Assembly (NCBI GenBank): GCA_032622095.1
Contig: CP136063.1
Coordinates: 276,327,426-276,391,425 of the forward strand
Length of the DNA: 64,000 bases
Direction: 5' to 3'
Source of the DNA: Siphonodentalium dalli
Lineage: Eukaryota; Mollusca; Scaphopoda; Gadilida; Siphonodentaliidae
Shown piece by piece: positions 46,379 through 59,122 of the stretch (its first letter is position 1; every line of letters begins with the position of its first letter). A model generated the notes under the pieces. It was not told the DNA's origin. It searched no databases and saw only the letters and a list, made by a program, of their open reading frames with translations. The translations under genes were made by a program, and so were the position numbers.

Positions 46379-47800
46379 AAAGTCACCGCTAACCGTGATC
46401 TCCCAACCGTATGCGTTAGCGAAAATAATCGGATCCGTTCGTCGGATCCGATCGTCATGCCATTGGGGGTCATGCGAACGTTGTCCGATAGTGATCGTTT
46501 CAGTCACTTCACCATGGATTTACATGCGAACGCAAACTGAGTGACGATTTCTATTGGATGAAAAATACGAGTATTTTCGGTCCGATAAAAATCGGAGGCA
46601 TTCGGAGCGTCAGAATAGTTTCGCATCAGAACCGCATGCATATGTGGGTGCCCGTGCATTTCTATTTGATTTTCCGTCCGACAATCGCATGCGATAAAAA
46701 TAACGCAACGCACAATATGCATACACAAGCATGTGTGGCTAGCTTTACGGCATCCTTATATATTTATTTGCTAGGGCGGCAAAAAGTGGAATTTTTGCTA
46801 CATGTAGGTTGCTAACAATTGAGGTTGAGAAAATAAATAAATTTCAAATATATAATAGCTTTGAGTATTGAAGAGGTTCCTCGACTCAATAAAATATTTT
46901 TCACGAACTCCCAACCCCCCCCCCCCCCTGAAACCAGAGAAATAGTTATTTAGGGGTGGTGATTTAGACAGGGCTTCTTTATATTTGAACTTTGGTCTAA
47001 ACGGCTTAAATTTCAATACTTCAAGATGTGATCATCTACGTCAGTACATGTACTTACTTTTATATAAACACATAATACATACAGTACACTTACCGGATAT
47101 GCATGCATGCATACATTATACTTTTATATTGATACTTGTATTTCATAGTTCATGTGTAAAGGTGAATCAAGAGACTTACGACCCATGCAGATATCCTGTC
47201 ATGATTTACCTTGTTTGTTATTTTATATAAAATATGCATCCATCAATGAGTTTCAAGGGTCAGATCCCAGTGTAACTATGTTTCAGGGGCGTAGCTATGG
47301 AGGGGGGGGGGGATTTGGGCTGAGGGAAATTTGTGTTAATTTGACACAAGTTATTATCAATATCTAGGTCAACTAGAAAACAGCTAGCCTTGTGAAATTT
47401 TATTTTGAAAATTGTGTTCTCATTCACTTCACTGAAGGTACCAAAGCAAGGCAGAAACAGGCCCCAAATTGGCTCTCGGAGAATTAAAAGATACAAGTTT
47501 TTCCTAACATTTTCTATCCCACCTTCATCCCACCTACAGCTCTCAGGATATGTTCGGCATATCAGGCCATGTCCCTCAGCCCAAATTAATTACCAGCCCC
47601 CCCCCCCCCCCAATTTCAGGATCCTGGCTATACCTCTGCTGTGTTTGCACTTTGACAGATGCAATAAGGCACAAACACTAATGGTATACTGTAATATACT
47701 GGTGCACTGCTAAATAGTCAACAACCAAATAACATAATTATAACAGAGCAGTAACACTATCATGGGATGCATGAACTATTTGTGGGGGCATTACAGCTAA
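46379..47800. other. No gene identified; poly-C and poly-G runs
   Basis: CG-containing sequence at 46400-46700 with short inverted blocks (GGATCCG...CGGATCC). Poly-C at 46917-46929 and 47597-47611, and poly-G at 47301-47311. No gene could be supported. Confidence 0.45.
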
Positions 47801-47805
47801 TCATC

Positions 47806-48241
47806 CAAGTCTGCAAATAGTGTGCCTGTCATTAGTAGAATGAGGTCCCCAGAGGGTGAATGTAGTGACACTATTCTGCACCGTGGGCTAGCATCACCAA
47901 ATTCACCCTCTGGGAACTTCATTGTGCTTTGGCTTTAACTGCTATGGGAGACCTACGATCAGATTGAAGTTCATCAGTTGAAGTTGTTCACCCATTAGTC
48001 ACCTCAATTATTCATTTTATCTTCCTCAAGTTAGGAGGATATAGAAACTTCTCAGAAGGGAAAAAGTAACTAAAAACAATGTTAATTTTAGATTATAGAT
48101 ACTTCCCAGAAGACGAGGCCTAAGCAGAATGAGGTCCCCAGAGGGTGAGTTTGGTGACACTAGCCCACTCTGCAGGATAGTATCACTAAATTCACCCTCT
48201 GGGGACCTCATTCTGCAAATGACAGATACACTATTTACAAC
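47806..48241. mobile_element. hAT-type MITE, CAAGCC family
   Basis: Flanked by TAATCATC (47798-47805, 48242-48249). Left terminus CAAGTCTGCAAATAG; the right is degenerate. Both subterminal GAATGAGGTCCCC hairpins are present. Confidence 0.65.
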
Positions 48242-48261
48242 TAATCATCATGCATAGATTA

Positions 48262-48790
48262 CTGTAGTAATGACTGAAGGCCTCCCCACCCTTGGCATAT
48301 AGGAAATCTGTAGTACCGTAGGTGGTTCAGAGAAGCATATGCGATTGGGATGGTATGTGGCTTGTGTTCTATATAAGAAGAGAAAACACTTAAATTATAA
48401 AGTATCATTCTTCTGAGGATTATTTCCCAACTTTAGTATTGTGTCTGTGTATTCTTTTGTGGCTATAATAATCTCTATATATAAGGTAATTATGATATGG
48501 TGTACAGATATCCGACATACAAAAATTTACTAATTGTTTATGCTATGTACGCCCCTAATTTAACATTTTCTTTACTAAATGCTCATTGACGAGTAGTTCC
48601 TTTAGGAAATGTTCAGATGATAAGTTCAAAAAACGGAAAGGCTGTTTATTTTGTTGAACTTATTTTCTGAACATTTCCCTCCAAAGAATAGGAATCTATT
48701 TATATTCTGTGTGTCTGTCTGCTCTTGAACTCCAGATGAATAATAGACCATTCCCCCAATATATACTTTTATAACTGACCAATTGACCAT
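48262..48790. repeat. Direct-duplication unit 1
   Basis: From AATGACTG..GGCCTCCCCACCC to ...ATAGACCATTC this matches 50850-51665 in order, about 2.57 kb downstream. Together with the flanking MITEs (47806 and 50366) it points to a segmental direct duplication including pre-existing MITEs. Confidence 0.65.
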
Positions 48791-49580
48791 AAATAGATGT
48801 ATAGATTCTATACAGCAATGGACACGTAAGTTTTACTTTAGAAATCCTTGTTTAGGTTGTTAAATATACATGGCTTTTTCAAATCTTCCACTATTAATAT
48901 TCCCCAACTTTGTGTATTGATTTTGAGGTATAAATTAATAATTTGAGTCGACAGATCTGTCAACAGGTACTTCTGGCACTACTACGCTAGGAAATAATTC
49001 TTTAATCTTAATTTCTGTCTATGATCTGGAACAGGAAATTGTTACTATTTTTTAGAAAATTGCAACATATTTGATTGAAATTTTATCCGTAAAATACTTT
49101 TAAGTGAAAAAATTAAAGGTACTCAATCGGATTCGATGGTCCCCATATAATCAGATTCCAACAAAACATTTTTAGAAATGCCGCTCCAGTTATCAGAATT
49201 GATTAATTGCCCAAAAATAATGTTAACCACTGTCAACTATAGTATAAAATTGCCCGAAACATTTTATTTATCAACATGTTGTTTGACGAAATTTGGCCTT
49301 TTTATCAAAACAAAGTCTCTTGATTTTAGAGTTATCCATCTTCATCTGAAATTTGGTCCAAGACTGTGGGGCAACTATTTACTGGGCCACTATTAAGTCT
49401 CAATTGTGAAAAATAATAGATTTAAAAAAATCAATATCTAACTCTGAGCTTTGATAGGTGGGTTCCTCGACTTGATTCAAATATTTTTTACCCCCGAATC
49501 CAAATAAAGAGTAATTGAGGTGCGCTTAATCTGATTATTCATCTTTTAATGTGTATATTTCATCTCTGTTTTGGGGAATA
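48791..49580. other. No gene identified
   Basis: AT-rich sequence. A 72-codon frame at 49178-49396 has no recognisable domain. The phrase GAGTTATCCATCTT near 49330 resembles the monomer core of families B-D, and ACTCAATCGG/GATTCGATGG phrases suggest an old repeat. Confidence 0.4.
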
Positions 49581-49687
49581 CAGTAATGCCCTAATTAATC
49601 AACTGCTTAACCACAGCAGAATAAAATTCTGAAAAGTTACCCATAATTGTGCTGTGGTTAAGGAGTCGATTATTTAGGGCATTACTG
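49581..49687. mobile_element. Short TA-type MITE (internal deletion derivative)
   Basis: Same termini as the 213-bp palindromes (CAGTAATGCCC/GGGCATTACTG) but only 107 bp, missing the inner arms. TA flanks are present. Confidence 0.7.
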
Positions 49688-49813
49688 TATTTCCTTCCCC
49701 AGATGCTTCATATTCTAGTGAAAATTAACATAAACCAATCAATACAAAGTTTTATTTTTTTCTTATAATATTTGAAAATAGTTGTAACATGGGTTCATAA
49801 TCGAGGCTTTTAA

Positions 49814-50200
49814 CCCTTTACCCAACAAACCGGCCAAAACCGGCCAAATAAAGCTTCAACAGCCTAAAATATCTTCGGTCTGTCTCAATAGAACCATACA
49901 AATATGGATATCATTGGGCTCCTTGACCACATTGTGATAGTTACAGTTATGCCCTGTGCCAATGCATTCTCTTATATATGCGAGTCGACCATAGGTCGCC
50001 TCGCATATATAAGAGAATGCATTGGCCTAAAAACAATCTTTTTTTAACACTTTTTACCATTTTGTCTTACATTCTTTAACAATTTTATAATTTTTAATGT
50101 GTTAAGCCAATGCATTCTCTTATATATGCGAGGCGACCTATGGTCGACTCGCATATATAAGAGAATGCATTGGCACAGGGCCGTTCTGTTGGGTAAAGGG
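49814..50200. mobile_element. piggyBac-type MITE (CCCTTTACCC family)
   Basis: Perfect TTAA on both sides (49810-49813, 50201-50204). Two palindromic modules lie inside as in the copy at 18479. It appears inserted in an older TA-type MITE, whose right end (GTTGATTAATTAGGGCATTACTG) follows directly. Confidence 0.85.
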
Positions 50201-50365
50201 TTAAAGGCAGTTGATTAATTAGGGCATTACTGTAATTATGAAAATTTAAGAGTTTCATAGAAATGTTTATTGTTATTTTGATCAAGGCATTGAAGACATG
50301 GTGGGGCGGGGGCTACTATGATGCTATCCCTTCTTACCTCCCCTAAGAGAGGAAAGGGGGGGAGT

Positions 50366-50820
50366 CAAGCCTTGAAACTGTCTGTCATTTGTAGAATGAG
50401 GTTCCCAGATGATGCACCCGCTGCACCCTCTGGGAACCTCATTCTGCTTAGGTCTCATCTCCAGGGAAGTATCTCAAGTATCTATAGTCACAAATTAACA
50501 TTGTTTATAGTTACTTTTTCCCTTCTGGAAGTTTCTATATCCTCTAATTTGCAAATGATAATAAGAATAATTGAGGTGACTAATGGGTGAACATCGCCAA
50601 CTTCAACTGCAGAAATACAATTTAATCCTCTGGTCTTCCATAGCAGTTGAGGCCAAAGCAGAATGGAACAGATGGTGAATTTGGTGATGCTAGCCCACCA
50701 TGCGGGATAGCATCACTAAATTCAGAGGGCAGCCTGCTATGTGGGATAGCATCACTAAATTCACCCTCTGGGGACCTCATTCTGCAAATGACAGACACTC
50801 TGAGTCTAAATTCAGGCTTG
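50366..50820. mobile_element. hAT-type MITE remnant, CAAGCC family
   Basis: Termini CAAGCCTTGAAAC and TTCAGGCTTG; the inner structure matches 47806-48241. The right hairpin has a partial internal duplication (GGGATAGCATCACTAAATTC twice). No 8-bp duplication is visible. Confidence 0.6.
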
Positions 50821-50849
50821 CTATTAAATCATAGGAGATTAATGAGGTA

Positions 50850-51665
50850 ATGACTGGAACTTCTAGAAGGCCTCCCCACCCTTGGCATATAGGAAATCTA
50901 TAGTAGGGTAGGTGGTTCAGAGAAGCACATGTGATTGGGATGGTTTGTGGGTTGTGTTATATATAAGAAGAGAGGTCACTTAAATTATAAAGTACCATTG
51001 TTCTGAAGATAATTTCCCAACTTTAGTATTGTGTCTGACTGTCTGCTGATTGATCATTTGACTTGCTGAGATTCTTCTGTGGATATAATAGTCTCTATAT
51101 ATAAGGTAATTATGATATGGTGTACAGATATCCGGTATACACATACAAAAATGTACTAATTTTTTTATGTTATGTACGCCACTTAATTTAACCTTTTCTT
51201 TACTGAATGCTCATTGATTAGTAGTTCCTTTAGGAAATGTTCAGATGATGAGTTCAACAAACGGGAAGGCAGTTCTAGTTTTTTGAACATACAGTAATGC
51301 TCTAATTAATCGACTTCTTAACCACAGCAGAATTATGGGTAACTTTTCAGGATTTAGTCGGAAATATGGCTTGTTGCCATTCATCGGAAAGCTCTCGCCG
51401 AGAGCTTTCCGATGAATGGCAACAAGCCATATTTCCGACTAAATCCTGAAAAGTTACCCATAATTCTGCTGCGGTTAAGAAGTCGATTAATTAGAGCATT
51501 ACTGTATAACATGTATCTGAACATTTTCCTCCAAAGAATAGGAATCTATCTGCACTTTTATTATCTGTTCGTCTGTCTGTCTCTTTGTCTTTCTGTCTGT
51601 CTGTTTGTATGTCTGCTCCTGAACAACCATCCAGATGAACAATAGACCATTCAAATATATACATT
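50850..51665. repeat. Direct-duplication unit 2, with MITE insertion
   Basis: Matches 48262-48790 with a TA-type palindromic MITE inserted at 51292-51504. A TCTG/TGTC-rich microsatellite lies at 51570-51612. Confidence 0.65.
51292..51504. mobile_element. TA-type palindromic MITE, nearly perfect
   Basis: Arms of ~105 bp meet at GCTCTCGCCGAGAGC. TA on both sides. The arm symmetry is almost exact, suggesting recent insertion or gene-conversion-like homogenisation. Confidence 0.8.
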
Positions 51666-51777
51666 TATAACTGACGGAAGAATCCATTTGGTAAAGAGTT
51701 TGTTTATTTGATGACCATTTGTCTGTATAGTTATGTATAAACATACACCAGCATTTGTATAGATATGTATAAACATA

Positions 51778-51903
51778 CAGTAATGCCCTAATTAATGTGG
51801 GAGCTTTCCGATGAATGGCAACAAGCCATATTTCCGACTAAATCCTGAAAAGTTACCCATAATTCTGCTGTGGTTAAGGAGTCGATTATTTAGAACATTA
51901 CTG
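51778..51903. mobile_element. TA-type MITE missing most of its left arm
   Basis: Left terminus CAGTAATGCCCTAATTAATG joins directly to the central GGGAGCTTTCC and a complete right arm ending ACATTACTG. TA flanks are present. Confidence 0.7.
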
Positions 51904-51904
51904 T

Positions 51905-54082
51905 ATGCCGGATTTGGTGTCCCTCTTTCTCACAGTTGTCAAAACATAAACAAACGTGTCTCAGATGGGGTTAGAAATGAAATCACAGGCTGTACCAATA
52001 CGGTTGAGCACCCCTATTCCGGTGCCCCCGACCATTTTTGTTTTGATTTTGTAAAATTAGTATGTATCCAATTTTATTTTCCGTGTAAACCAATTCATTT
52101 CCATGTAAAACGCACAAATCGCGTCCACACAGCCGATTCAAACTTATTTTTTCAGGTTTTATTCAATAAAACAATAAATTACACTATATTCTAATATTAT
52201 GTACTTAGTTTTATTATTTTATAGTACATTAAAAACAAGGAGAAGCAGTCTGGGAGATATCTACTCATATTTTTGAGTAAAGTCGAAAATAAAATGAAAA
52301 CCACGCCCCCCCCCCCCCCCCCCCAACCGCGCTATTCTTTTCTTGCATGCCACCAGAAACACAGATATATATTTTTTTTGGCCTCATGCAGATGTTGTGT
52401 GCATTATGTTTATGATTATGTACAGCTGGCTTCAACCAAGAAATAAGAAAAACTTCCTCGCAAGGCAGAGGGAGCAAATAAATTGAATGTGCAGACCCAA
52501 ATAAGCAACGCTTGCACGTTTATTTTTAACACTAGAGTAATAATGGTTGTAGTATTAAAGATTAGAATAATACAGATATTGAATAAAATCATCTGATCTG
52601 TCCACTCCCCAAATACGTACATGTTGTTATCCCACATACAGTAATAGCTTATGCACAGGCAAAATTCTCAGGTGACAGGTAGAAAATAACTCTACCTGTC
52701 CCCTGTGACAAGAAGACATTTAAGAACAGCCCTGCCTCTATGGGAACTATTGTTTTATTGTTTGTATTAAATTATGAACCTATCTTTAATATGTATACCT
52801 TTCATATTCACATCTGTATGCTTTATAATGTACAGGATGTCTTATAAGTTATGATCAACTCTGTCTCCCCCCTCTCCCAACTTTAGTCAAAATACATTTG
52901 AACAGTTAGAAATTTCATGCCTGACACATCACTGGAAATTTATTACCACCGTAAATAGGTTTAAATTTATTTGATTTTCCGACCAGTGTGCCATTTTTTT
53001 AAATTTTTTTTTTTCCACCAAATGTTAAATATTCCCCTACTTCAGTACTTCAGTTTACTTTTTGATAAAATTTTGACTTCAATGATTATCAGATGGAAAT
53101 TTTCCAACAACCATAAGAGGGGGGAGGGGTCTCAGGCTAATTTTAAACAGTACCATGGAATTCCTCAGAATTGAGAATTTGCGTGTGGTTTAGGAGGCAT
53201 ATAAGAAATGGCGAACACTTTTTCCTTTGCTATTATGTCAATATTTAAGAATTTAAGAAAATTCCGGACCTGCACATTTTACTGAAAATAGTATACAGTC
53301 TAATCACATCGAGAGCTCTTCTCCTTCACCTCATCTGCACTTTTATTTTCTCTCATCTGCTTATATTATCTATCCACCCCTCTAAATCAATAATAGACCA
53401 TTCCAATGTATATTTTTTTTAACTTGGTGGGAGAATCCATTTAGTATAGAAAGGGTTAACATCCATGTATGCTTTATCATGTACAGAATGTTTTATTATA
53501 GACTCTGTGCTCTAAGTTAATAATCTCGAGGCAAACCAAAGATAGCGGCTAATCGTTATACAGCTAACCATAAGATATTGGCTAATTTTTTTTCTGCAAG
53601 GCTAATTTTCATGATCGATCAGTTAACTTGTCAGGGAAAAAAGCTTTACTAGTAGTTTATACTCAGCAGTAGGGCTGCTATACCTGTTTGTAGGTAAATC
53701 CAATTAATTCTATTTGTATTGAATTGAATCAGGTCCATGCTGCATTTTTTAAATAGAAAATTAAAAACATGTTTTTAATATTCTATTAAATGTGATAAAA
53801 TAAGATGTTTGTTTTGTGAAATGCCAATTGGAAATAGTTCTATGTTATAATATCTAGAACTGTTTATGTATTTGTTTATGCAATTTGCATATATTTAGAA
53901 GGTTTGGAATTGAATTAAGAAATTAGAGCATTAATTTAGCAAATGATATTACTTTTCTTGGTATTTCATGGGCGAGTTCTTTAATTATCTCCAAATTTGT
54001 AGTGCTCATTCAATGTTGCGAAACCATTAGGCACCCCTAAAATCACCTTATATAATAAAACATAACTACATAGTAGCATGTA
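51905..54082. other. No gene identified; one CCATTTAGTATAG repeat end
   Basis: A poly-C run lies at 52306-52324. An end of the CCCTTTCTATACTAAAT family occurs at 53433-53461 (ATTTAGTATAGAAAGGG then TTAA). The frame 51811-52194 continues past the MITE for about 95 codons with no recognised domain. A TGGCTAAT-like phrase repeats near 53547-53607. Confidence 0.4.
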
Positions 54083-54212
54083 CAGTAATGCCCTAAATAA
54101 TCGACTCCTTAACAAGAGCAGAATTATGGGTAACTTTTCAAGATTTAGTCGGAAATATGGCTTGTTGCCATTCATCGGAAAGCTCTCAGTGAGACATATT
54201 AGGGCATCACTG
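54083..54212. mobile_element. TA-type MITE missing most of its right arm
   Basis: Complete left arm to GGAAAGCTCTCAGTGAGA, then a shortened right end (ATTAGGGCATCACTG). This is the mirror image of the deletion at 51778-51903. Confidence 0.65.
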
Positions 54213-55698
54213 TAATTGGAGGTGTGTATCCCTGATTTCTAGCTTATATTTAGGCTTATCAGGTTAAAATTTTCAGGATTCCTGCCTGAAAAGTGCTTGT
54301 GGGGACCTTGAAATTCAGCGATAAATGCACTGCTTGCTGAACATTCAATTGATTCAAACTGTATTTTACCATATTTAATTCAGCATCTTGGGGAGACTTT
54401 AAAATTACTGAGGACTTCCCTTGATTTGACTTAAATTTTAGTGATCAGCTTTAACTCTTTCTATACTAATTCTCATTGACGAGTAGTTATCCCGTAGGAA
54501 ATGTTCAGATAATAATTTTAATAATTGGTTGTTTGTTGAACTTATTTTCTGAACATTTCCCTACAATAAATTGGTATCCTGCTGTACTTGTTTATATTAA
54601 CTGCTTATTTTTTCCTGAAAACCCTGCCAAATGAATAATAGACCATTTAGTCTAGGCTGTGCTGGGGGGCGATCGTCGCACATCGGGGGAATTTATGCGA
54701 CCATCATTTTCTTATGGGAAAATTACTCTAGTTTTCGAATTCAGAGGGCGCCGAGCCGAGATAGGTGACAAAATATAACTTTTCACTATGTTTCATAGGG
54801 TACCCTACCTAAAAAATGACATATTTTCAAAGGTTAACAGGCATTATCCAACTGGTTAACATGGCAGCAACATCGGAAAGATTGTAAACATATTTGCAAA
54901 ATATGGAACGAATATAGACACTTAATCAGATTCAACATCGTTTTCCTGCTTTCGTTCTGATTTCGTGACGTCATGGTAAAATGTGTAGCGTGACGCGTCA
55001 AAAATTCATGGCGATTCAGACAAAGTGTTGTGCGTCAACTCTGTGCAAAGATAGCATATCTGTCGAATTCTTCCAAGTTATATATTTTTGGAAATGGAAG
55101 GATACCCCCTATATAATGATGTTCATACTTACATTATATCTTTCCAAGTATTGACATAATAGACAAATACTTAACCCTCCCCCCAATTTCACAAATAACC
55201 ACATATATGTGCCCATGCAGTTTGTGTCCACCAAATAAATTGACAATGCACAGTTTACCTTTTCATGTTGTGTAGAATCGTACGGCAACACTGATAATGT
55301 AAAACATCGTTCAAATCCTAGATTAGGAAGGTAATAAAATCCAAGATGGCGTCCAAGATGGCCGCCAATTTTTATATTGACACTTTATACACCAGATGTA
55401 TGGTAACCGGACTAGATCATCGCGAGTGCTTTATGTAATATGGCCTTGTCTTGGGTAGAGTCTGTATCTTAATACGTATAAGGCAATTGGCGACGTAAAA
55501 CCGATGATGAAGACCAAAATGGCCGCCAAAATAAACAGAACGGTTCCGATAAAACGACAACTTCTGAGTTATATGACTGTTGTAGCTTTTTTGTTCGTAC
55601 ATATATGTCATTTTGTCCAACATGATCCGTATCTGAAGAAACTAGGGACATTAAGATAGTAACTGTTCATTAATTTCTCGAACTAACGACATCATTTA

Positions 55699-55893
55699 AT
55701 GTCAAATTGCCTAAATAGGACCGAATTTCAAACTGACATCCAACCATTTGATGGTATATATGTCAATGTTCTGCTACACGATGCTACAACTGCAAACATC
55801 CACATTAGTATAGCAATAATGGAAGCCACAATGCCGATTAAAACATGCCTATGCAGTGTATGCACTAATAGTTATATATTCAATTATCAATAA
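55699..55893 (+). CDS. Unrecognised coding piece, left copy of an inverted pair
   Basis: The 64-codon frame includes FQTDIQPFDGIYVNVLL, then HDATTANIHIS and EATMPIK. The complementary strand at the other end of the element (about 58990-59122) encodes, with one frameshift, a similar series: FQ-DI, GIQVNVLLGDETAD, IS, EATMPTK. Conservation of residues while the DNA has drifted suggests former selection on protein. No known domain was recognised; the beta-rich pattern is compatible with an extracellular or lectin-like fold, which is a guess. Confidence 0.35.
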   Translation: MSNCLNRTEFQTDIQPFDGIYVNVLLHDATTANIHISIAIMEATMPIKTCLCSVCTNSYIFNYQ

Positions 55894-57291
55894 AGTAAGG
55901 AGTTTTTCCATGCTGGTAGCACATTAGACCCGCAATCGTAAACAGTTTGGAGATAACGGACCTACAATAATTGCGGATATTTTGTTTATACGAAAATGTT
56001 GGCCAACTGTGTTCACATTACCCCGCTAATGTCGTCAACTGCTTACCATGGTAGTTGGTTTCTACGTTCAAAGAAGCGATGTTCCAATGTAATAACGGAC
56101 AATAATCACCAGCAATTTAGACCGAACTAAAACTGTTTTCTCTACATTTCCTCGGGATGCCTCACCGCACGGAAATTTACATAAGCAGTTCTAATTCGTA
56201 TTTGTTTAGTACTTCTCAACTCTGAAGATTTAGATAACAATAAACGGTTACATGTTCGTTGCAAATACTCATTTTATGAGCTATTCGCAGTTGCAACCGA
56301 TAGTTTAAATCAATTCCCCACCAACGTACTATAGTCATGGGTGGTTGACGAGTTAATTCACAGGTTTATGCCTTCACTTCCATATCATTTTATTTCACAC
56401 CTGCAGTTCAGGTTTCACGTCGCTGTCGCAATATATTAATACATCTATTGAGCGTTTTGTTATGATGATCATCCATTTCATCAAGAGACGAATAAATAAT
56501 AAGTTTCTGCCATATTTTATATTGGATAAGGCCTATCCACTCGTAGACAATTTCGTTAGACATTTAACCACCGATAACATGACTTCATCATGCTGGTACT
56601 TATCAGCAATGAGTAACATACATCTATCGGATCAACACAGCCGATGACACGATTAAGTTGATGTTCTGGTCTTATATGAACCTAATTTAATCATTAGCTG
56701 TCAACTCTTCTGCCAAGTACGATAAGCCGAGAAGTTGCAATAGTTAATTCACTGTGACAGTATTGTTGGATTAAATTGACCTGACCAATCATATGATGCA
56801 ATCCAATTACTCTTCAGCTGGATACGTGATTGTTCCCAACAAGTAATTGTTTATCATAAGTAATTCATAAATGGCACTGAATGGCATGGGTATATATAAT
56901 AGAAAAATGGACGAATTTTATTAATATTGGGACTAAATTCAAATTATAAGAAATATTTCTTTTTTCGATTTAATAAGGTGGCGAGTTAGAATCGACAATT
57001 TTGAAGACAACTTAACTTCAATCGCATAACCTTAGTCGAGACTAGATCCATTTATTAAATGTAACACTTAACTTGTTTTCAAAGGGCAAATATGTTTGCA
57101 TTATTTGTGTGCAATTTTACACGTACATTACCATAACTCAAAGCATGAAGTATCTCGATCTAAATTCCTACCAGGTGTACACATAAGAAATTACTAATTT
57201 AATATGCTGGAAGCAAAGGGTGTTGCTACTTTCGAAGTTTCATATGTGTGGGATACTATGTGTAAGTTTACTATATGCCTTGCCCCATGTC

Positions 57292-57451
57292 GCAGAAGAG
57301 TCCATATTATGAGCATCAAATGTCAGACTGCGATTGTCTATATATGTCATACATTCAATCCAACATTCAAACAAGAACGTGTGTCATTGTCGAATATAGG
57401 ACCGTCGCCACATGCAACGATGGAACCTGGTTTGATTGTATGGTGCTCACA
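57292..57451 (+). CDS. Candidate internal exon, cysteine-bearing
   Basis: An open stretch follows a possible acceptor (CCATGTCGCAG) and ends CTCACAAG before a GTAAAC donor. It has CDC, TRTCVIVEYRTVATC and NDGTWFDC, i.e. four to five cysteines spaced as in secreted domains. I do not recognise the family. It lies in the central part of the long-TIR element. Confidence 0.25.
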
Positions 57452-58142
57452 AGGTAAACTTACTCAAAATATACCGACCCATTACGGCTTCAAATTCCTC
57501 AATATTAAGCTAAAATAAGGATTTAAATCAATTGTTTTCTGGGACGTCTACTTAGATGAATGCAAGCAATAACTACCACACCTATGTACATTATCTGATA
57601 TTTGTGATAATCGCATGCTTGCATATATGCTTTCGGTCAGATACATATAATTGGTTCACGCATATCGTAAAATGTATCCTGGGGACAATTACCACAATCA
57701 TGAATATTTGACATATATCAGATACGTAGGTTGTTCCATTACAGAAAATTGGCGATCGTGCAAAGGAGCTGCTAATTATTGTTTGTGTTAAAAGTACTCC
57801 ACGGCTACTATATTTCTTGAGAATGTCCTACCTGTAGCGGTTATACTCTATTTTGATTAAAAACTAATTCCGCGGCTATGGCTGATAACATGTGACCAAC
57901 GAGTTGTCATCCCGTTGCTTAAAATGGATCAGCATCAGTGAAAGGGACACATTTAGTATGACAAGCATCATTCTAATGCTGAGCAACTGAGTATATGACA
58001 TTTTGAGCACGTCTTCTAACTGTGTGGCTTTCTAATCCTTGTACTTTTCATCTTTGGTTAATTGCCGAGATTGCCCCATACTGATATATAAATTGGATGA
58101 TATAGTTTTATCCCATTCGAGTACTGTACGTGATTATCATAG

Positions 58143-58355
58143 TTGGGTACGTGTGACGGAGAGTCGTGTGATACCTACAGTGTGAGACCAACTTTCATGG
58201 ATCCAAATTTCATGGGACTTAGCACAATCAATACCACGGCCTCACACTTACCGTTGTCATTTAAAGCATTAGTATTTACAAATGAGGGGTCAGTTTTGAT
58301 AATATTCTACCTGTTCCAACCAAACCTGAAAGTTGGTTCTGTGCAACATTCTTGG
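58143..58355 (+). CDS. Candidate internal exon, unrecognised
   Basis: The open stretch follows TTATCATAG and ends TCTTGGG before GTAAGC, so both splice signals are plausible. It reads GTCDGESCDTY, then PNFMGLSTINTTASHL, then hydrophobic strands (LVFTNEGSVLIIFYLFQ). This alternation of short beta-like strands suggests a secreted or extracellular domain, but no family can be named. A 135-codon frame on the opposite strand (58276-58683) overlaps it and lacks recognisable features. Confidence 0.3.
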
Positions 58356-58989
58356 GGTAAGCTCCAAGTAACTTGATATTATTTAAAATGACCAATGCCT
58401 TGTATGAAGTTAAATACTGAATACATATAATGTGTTTAAATATATTGTGATAGCAACGCGAATTCTGGACAGCCGGGAAGATATAAAATAATATGGAAGC
58501 GAATGCATATATATAACTCGCCGAAGGCATCAGCCACTGCTCAGATATACAAGATCTATAGTACATTAGCAGGACAATAATTATACTATTGGTCGTCAAT
58601 GTGTATTCAATAAAATAATTAATACACCTGCAACCACGCATATCAAGCGGCATGTAATTAAGTACAGATAAGCAAATACTCAAATGAACTGCTTAAGTAA
58701 ATAAGCATAAATCCACGTCTGATGGGACCATAGCGAGAATATAACGACACAGATACGTATTTTGTCAGATTTGTTTGAGATTTGTTTCGGTTATTTCAAT
58801 AGAACATCACTCCAATGAACGTGAAAATCAATTACCCCAGTACGCATTGACAACATTGATGAGATATATAAAATAAATTGTCCATTCTTTGCATACCCGC
58901 ACTTATCAGGATTCTAAATTGGTTGTTATTGCTTGACGGTTTGTGTAAGCGGGTCTAATGAGTCATTGCCGTGGACACCTACATTGGTT

Positions 58990-59122
58990 ATTGAGGATTG
59001 AATGCGTATATTTAGTCGGCATTGTAGCTTCAATTCTTAGTGTACTAATATAAAAGTCAGCAGTTTCATCACCAAGCAGAACGTTGACTTGTATACCACA
59101 AAATGGATGTCAGGTTGAAACA
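58990..59122 (-). pseudogene. Unrecognised coding piece, right copy of an inverted pair
   Basis: Reverse-strand relative of 55699-55893, with the same order of residues but one single-base frame change near GIQVNVLL. DNA similarity continues on both sides (about 55640-55980 against 58940-59200), so the element's inverted symmetry extends beyond the nearly identical arms in a much older, diverged form. Confidence 0.35.

Noticed and set aside
51412-52194. Frames beginning MNGNKPYFRLNPEKLP, seen at several places
   Set aside because: They come from one arm of the TA-type palindromic MITE and recur wherever that arm occurs (for example 40005, 51412, 51811, and 53981 on the minus strand).
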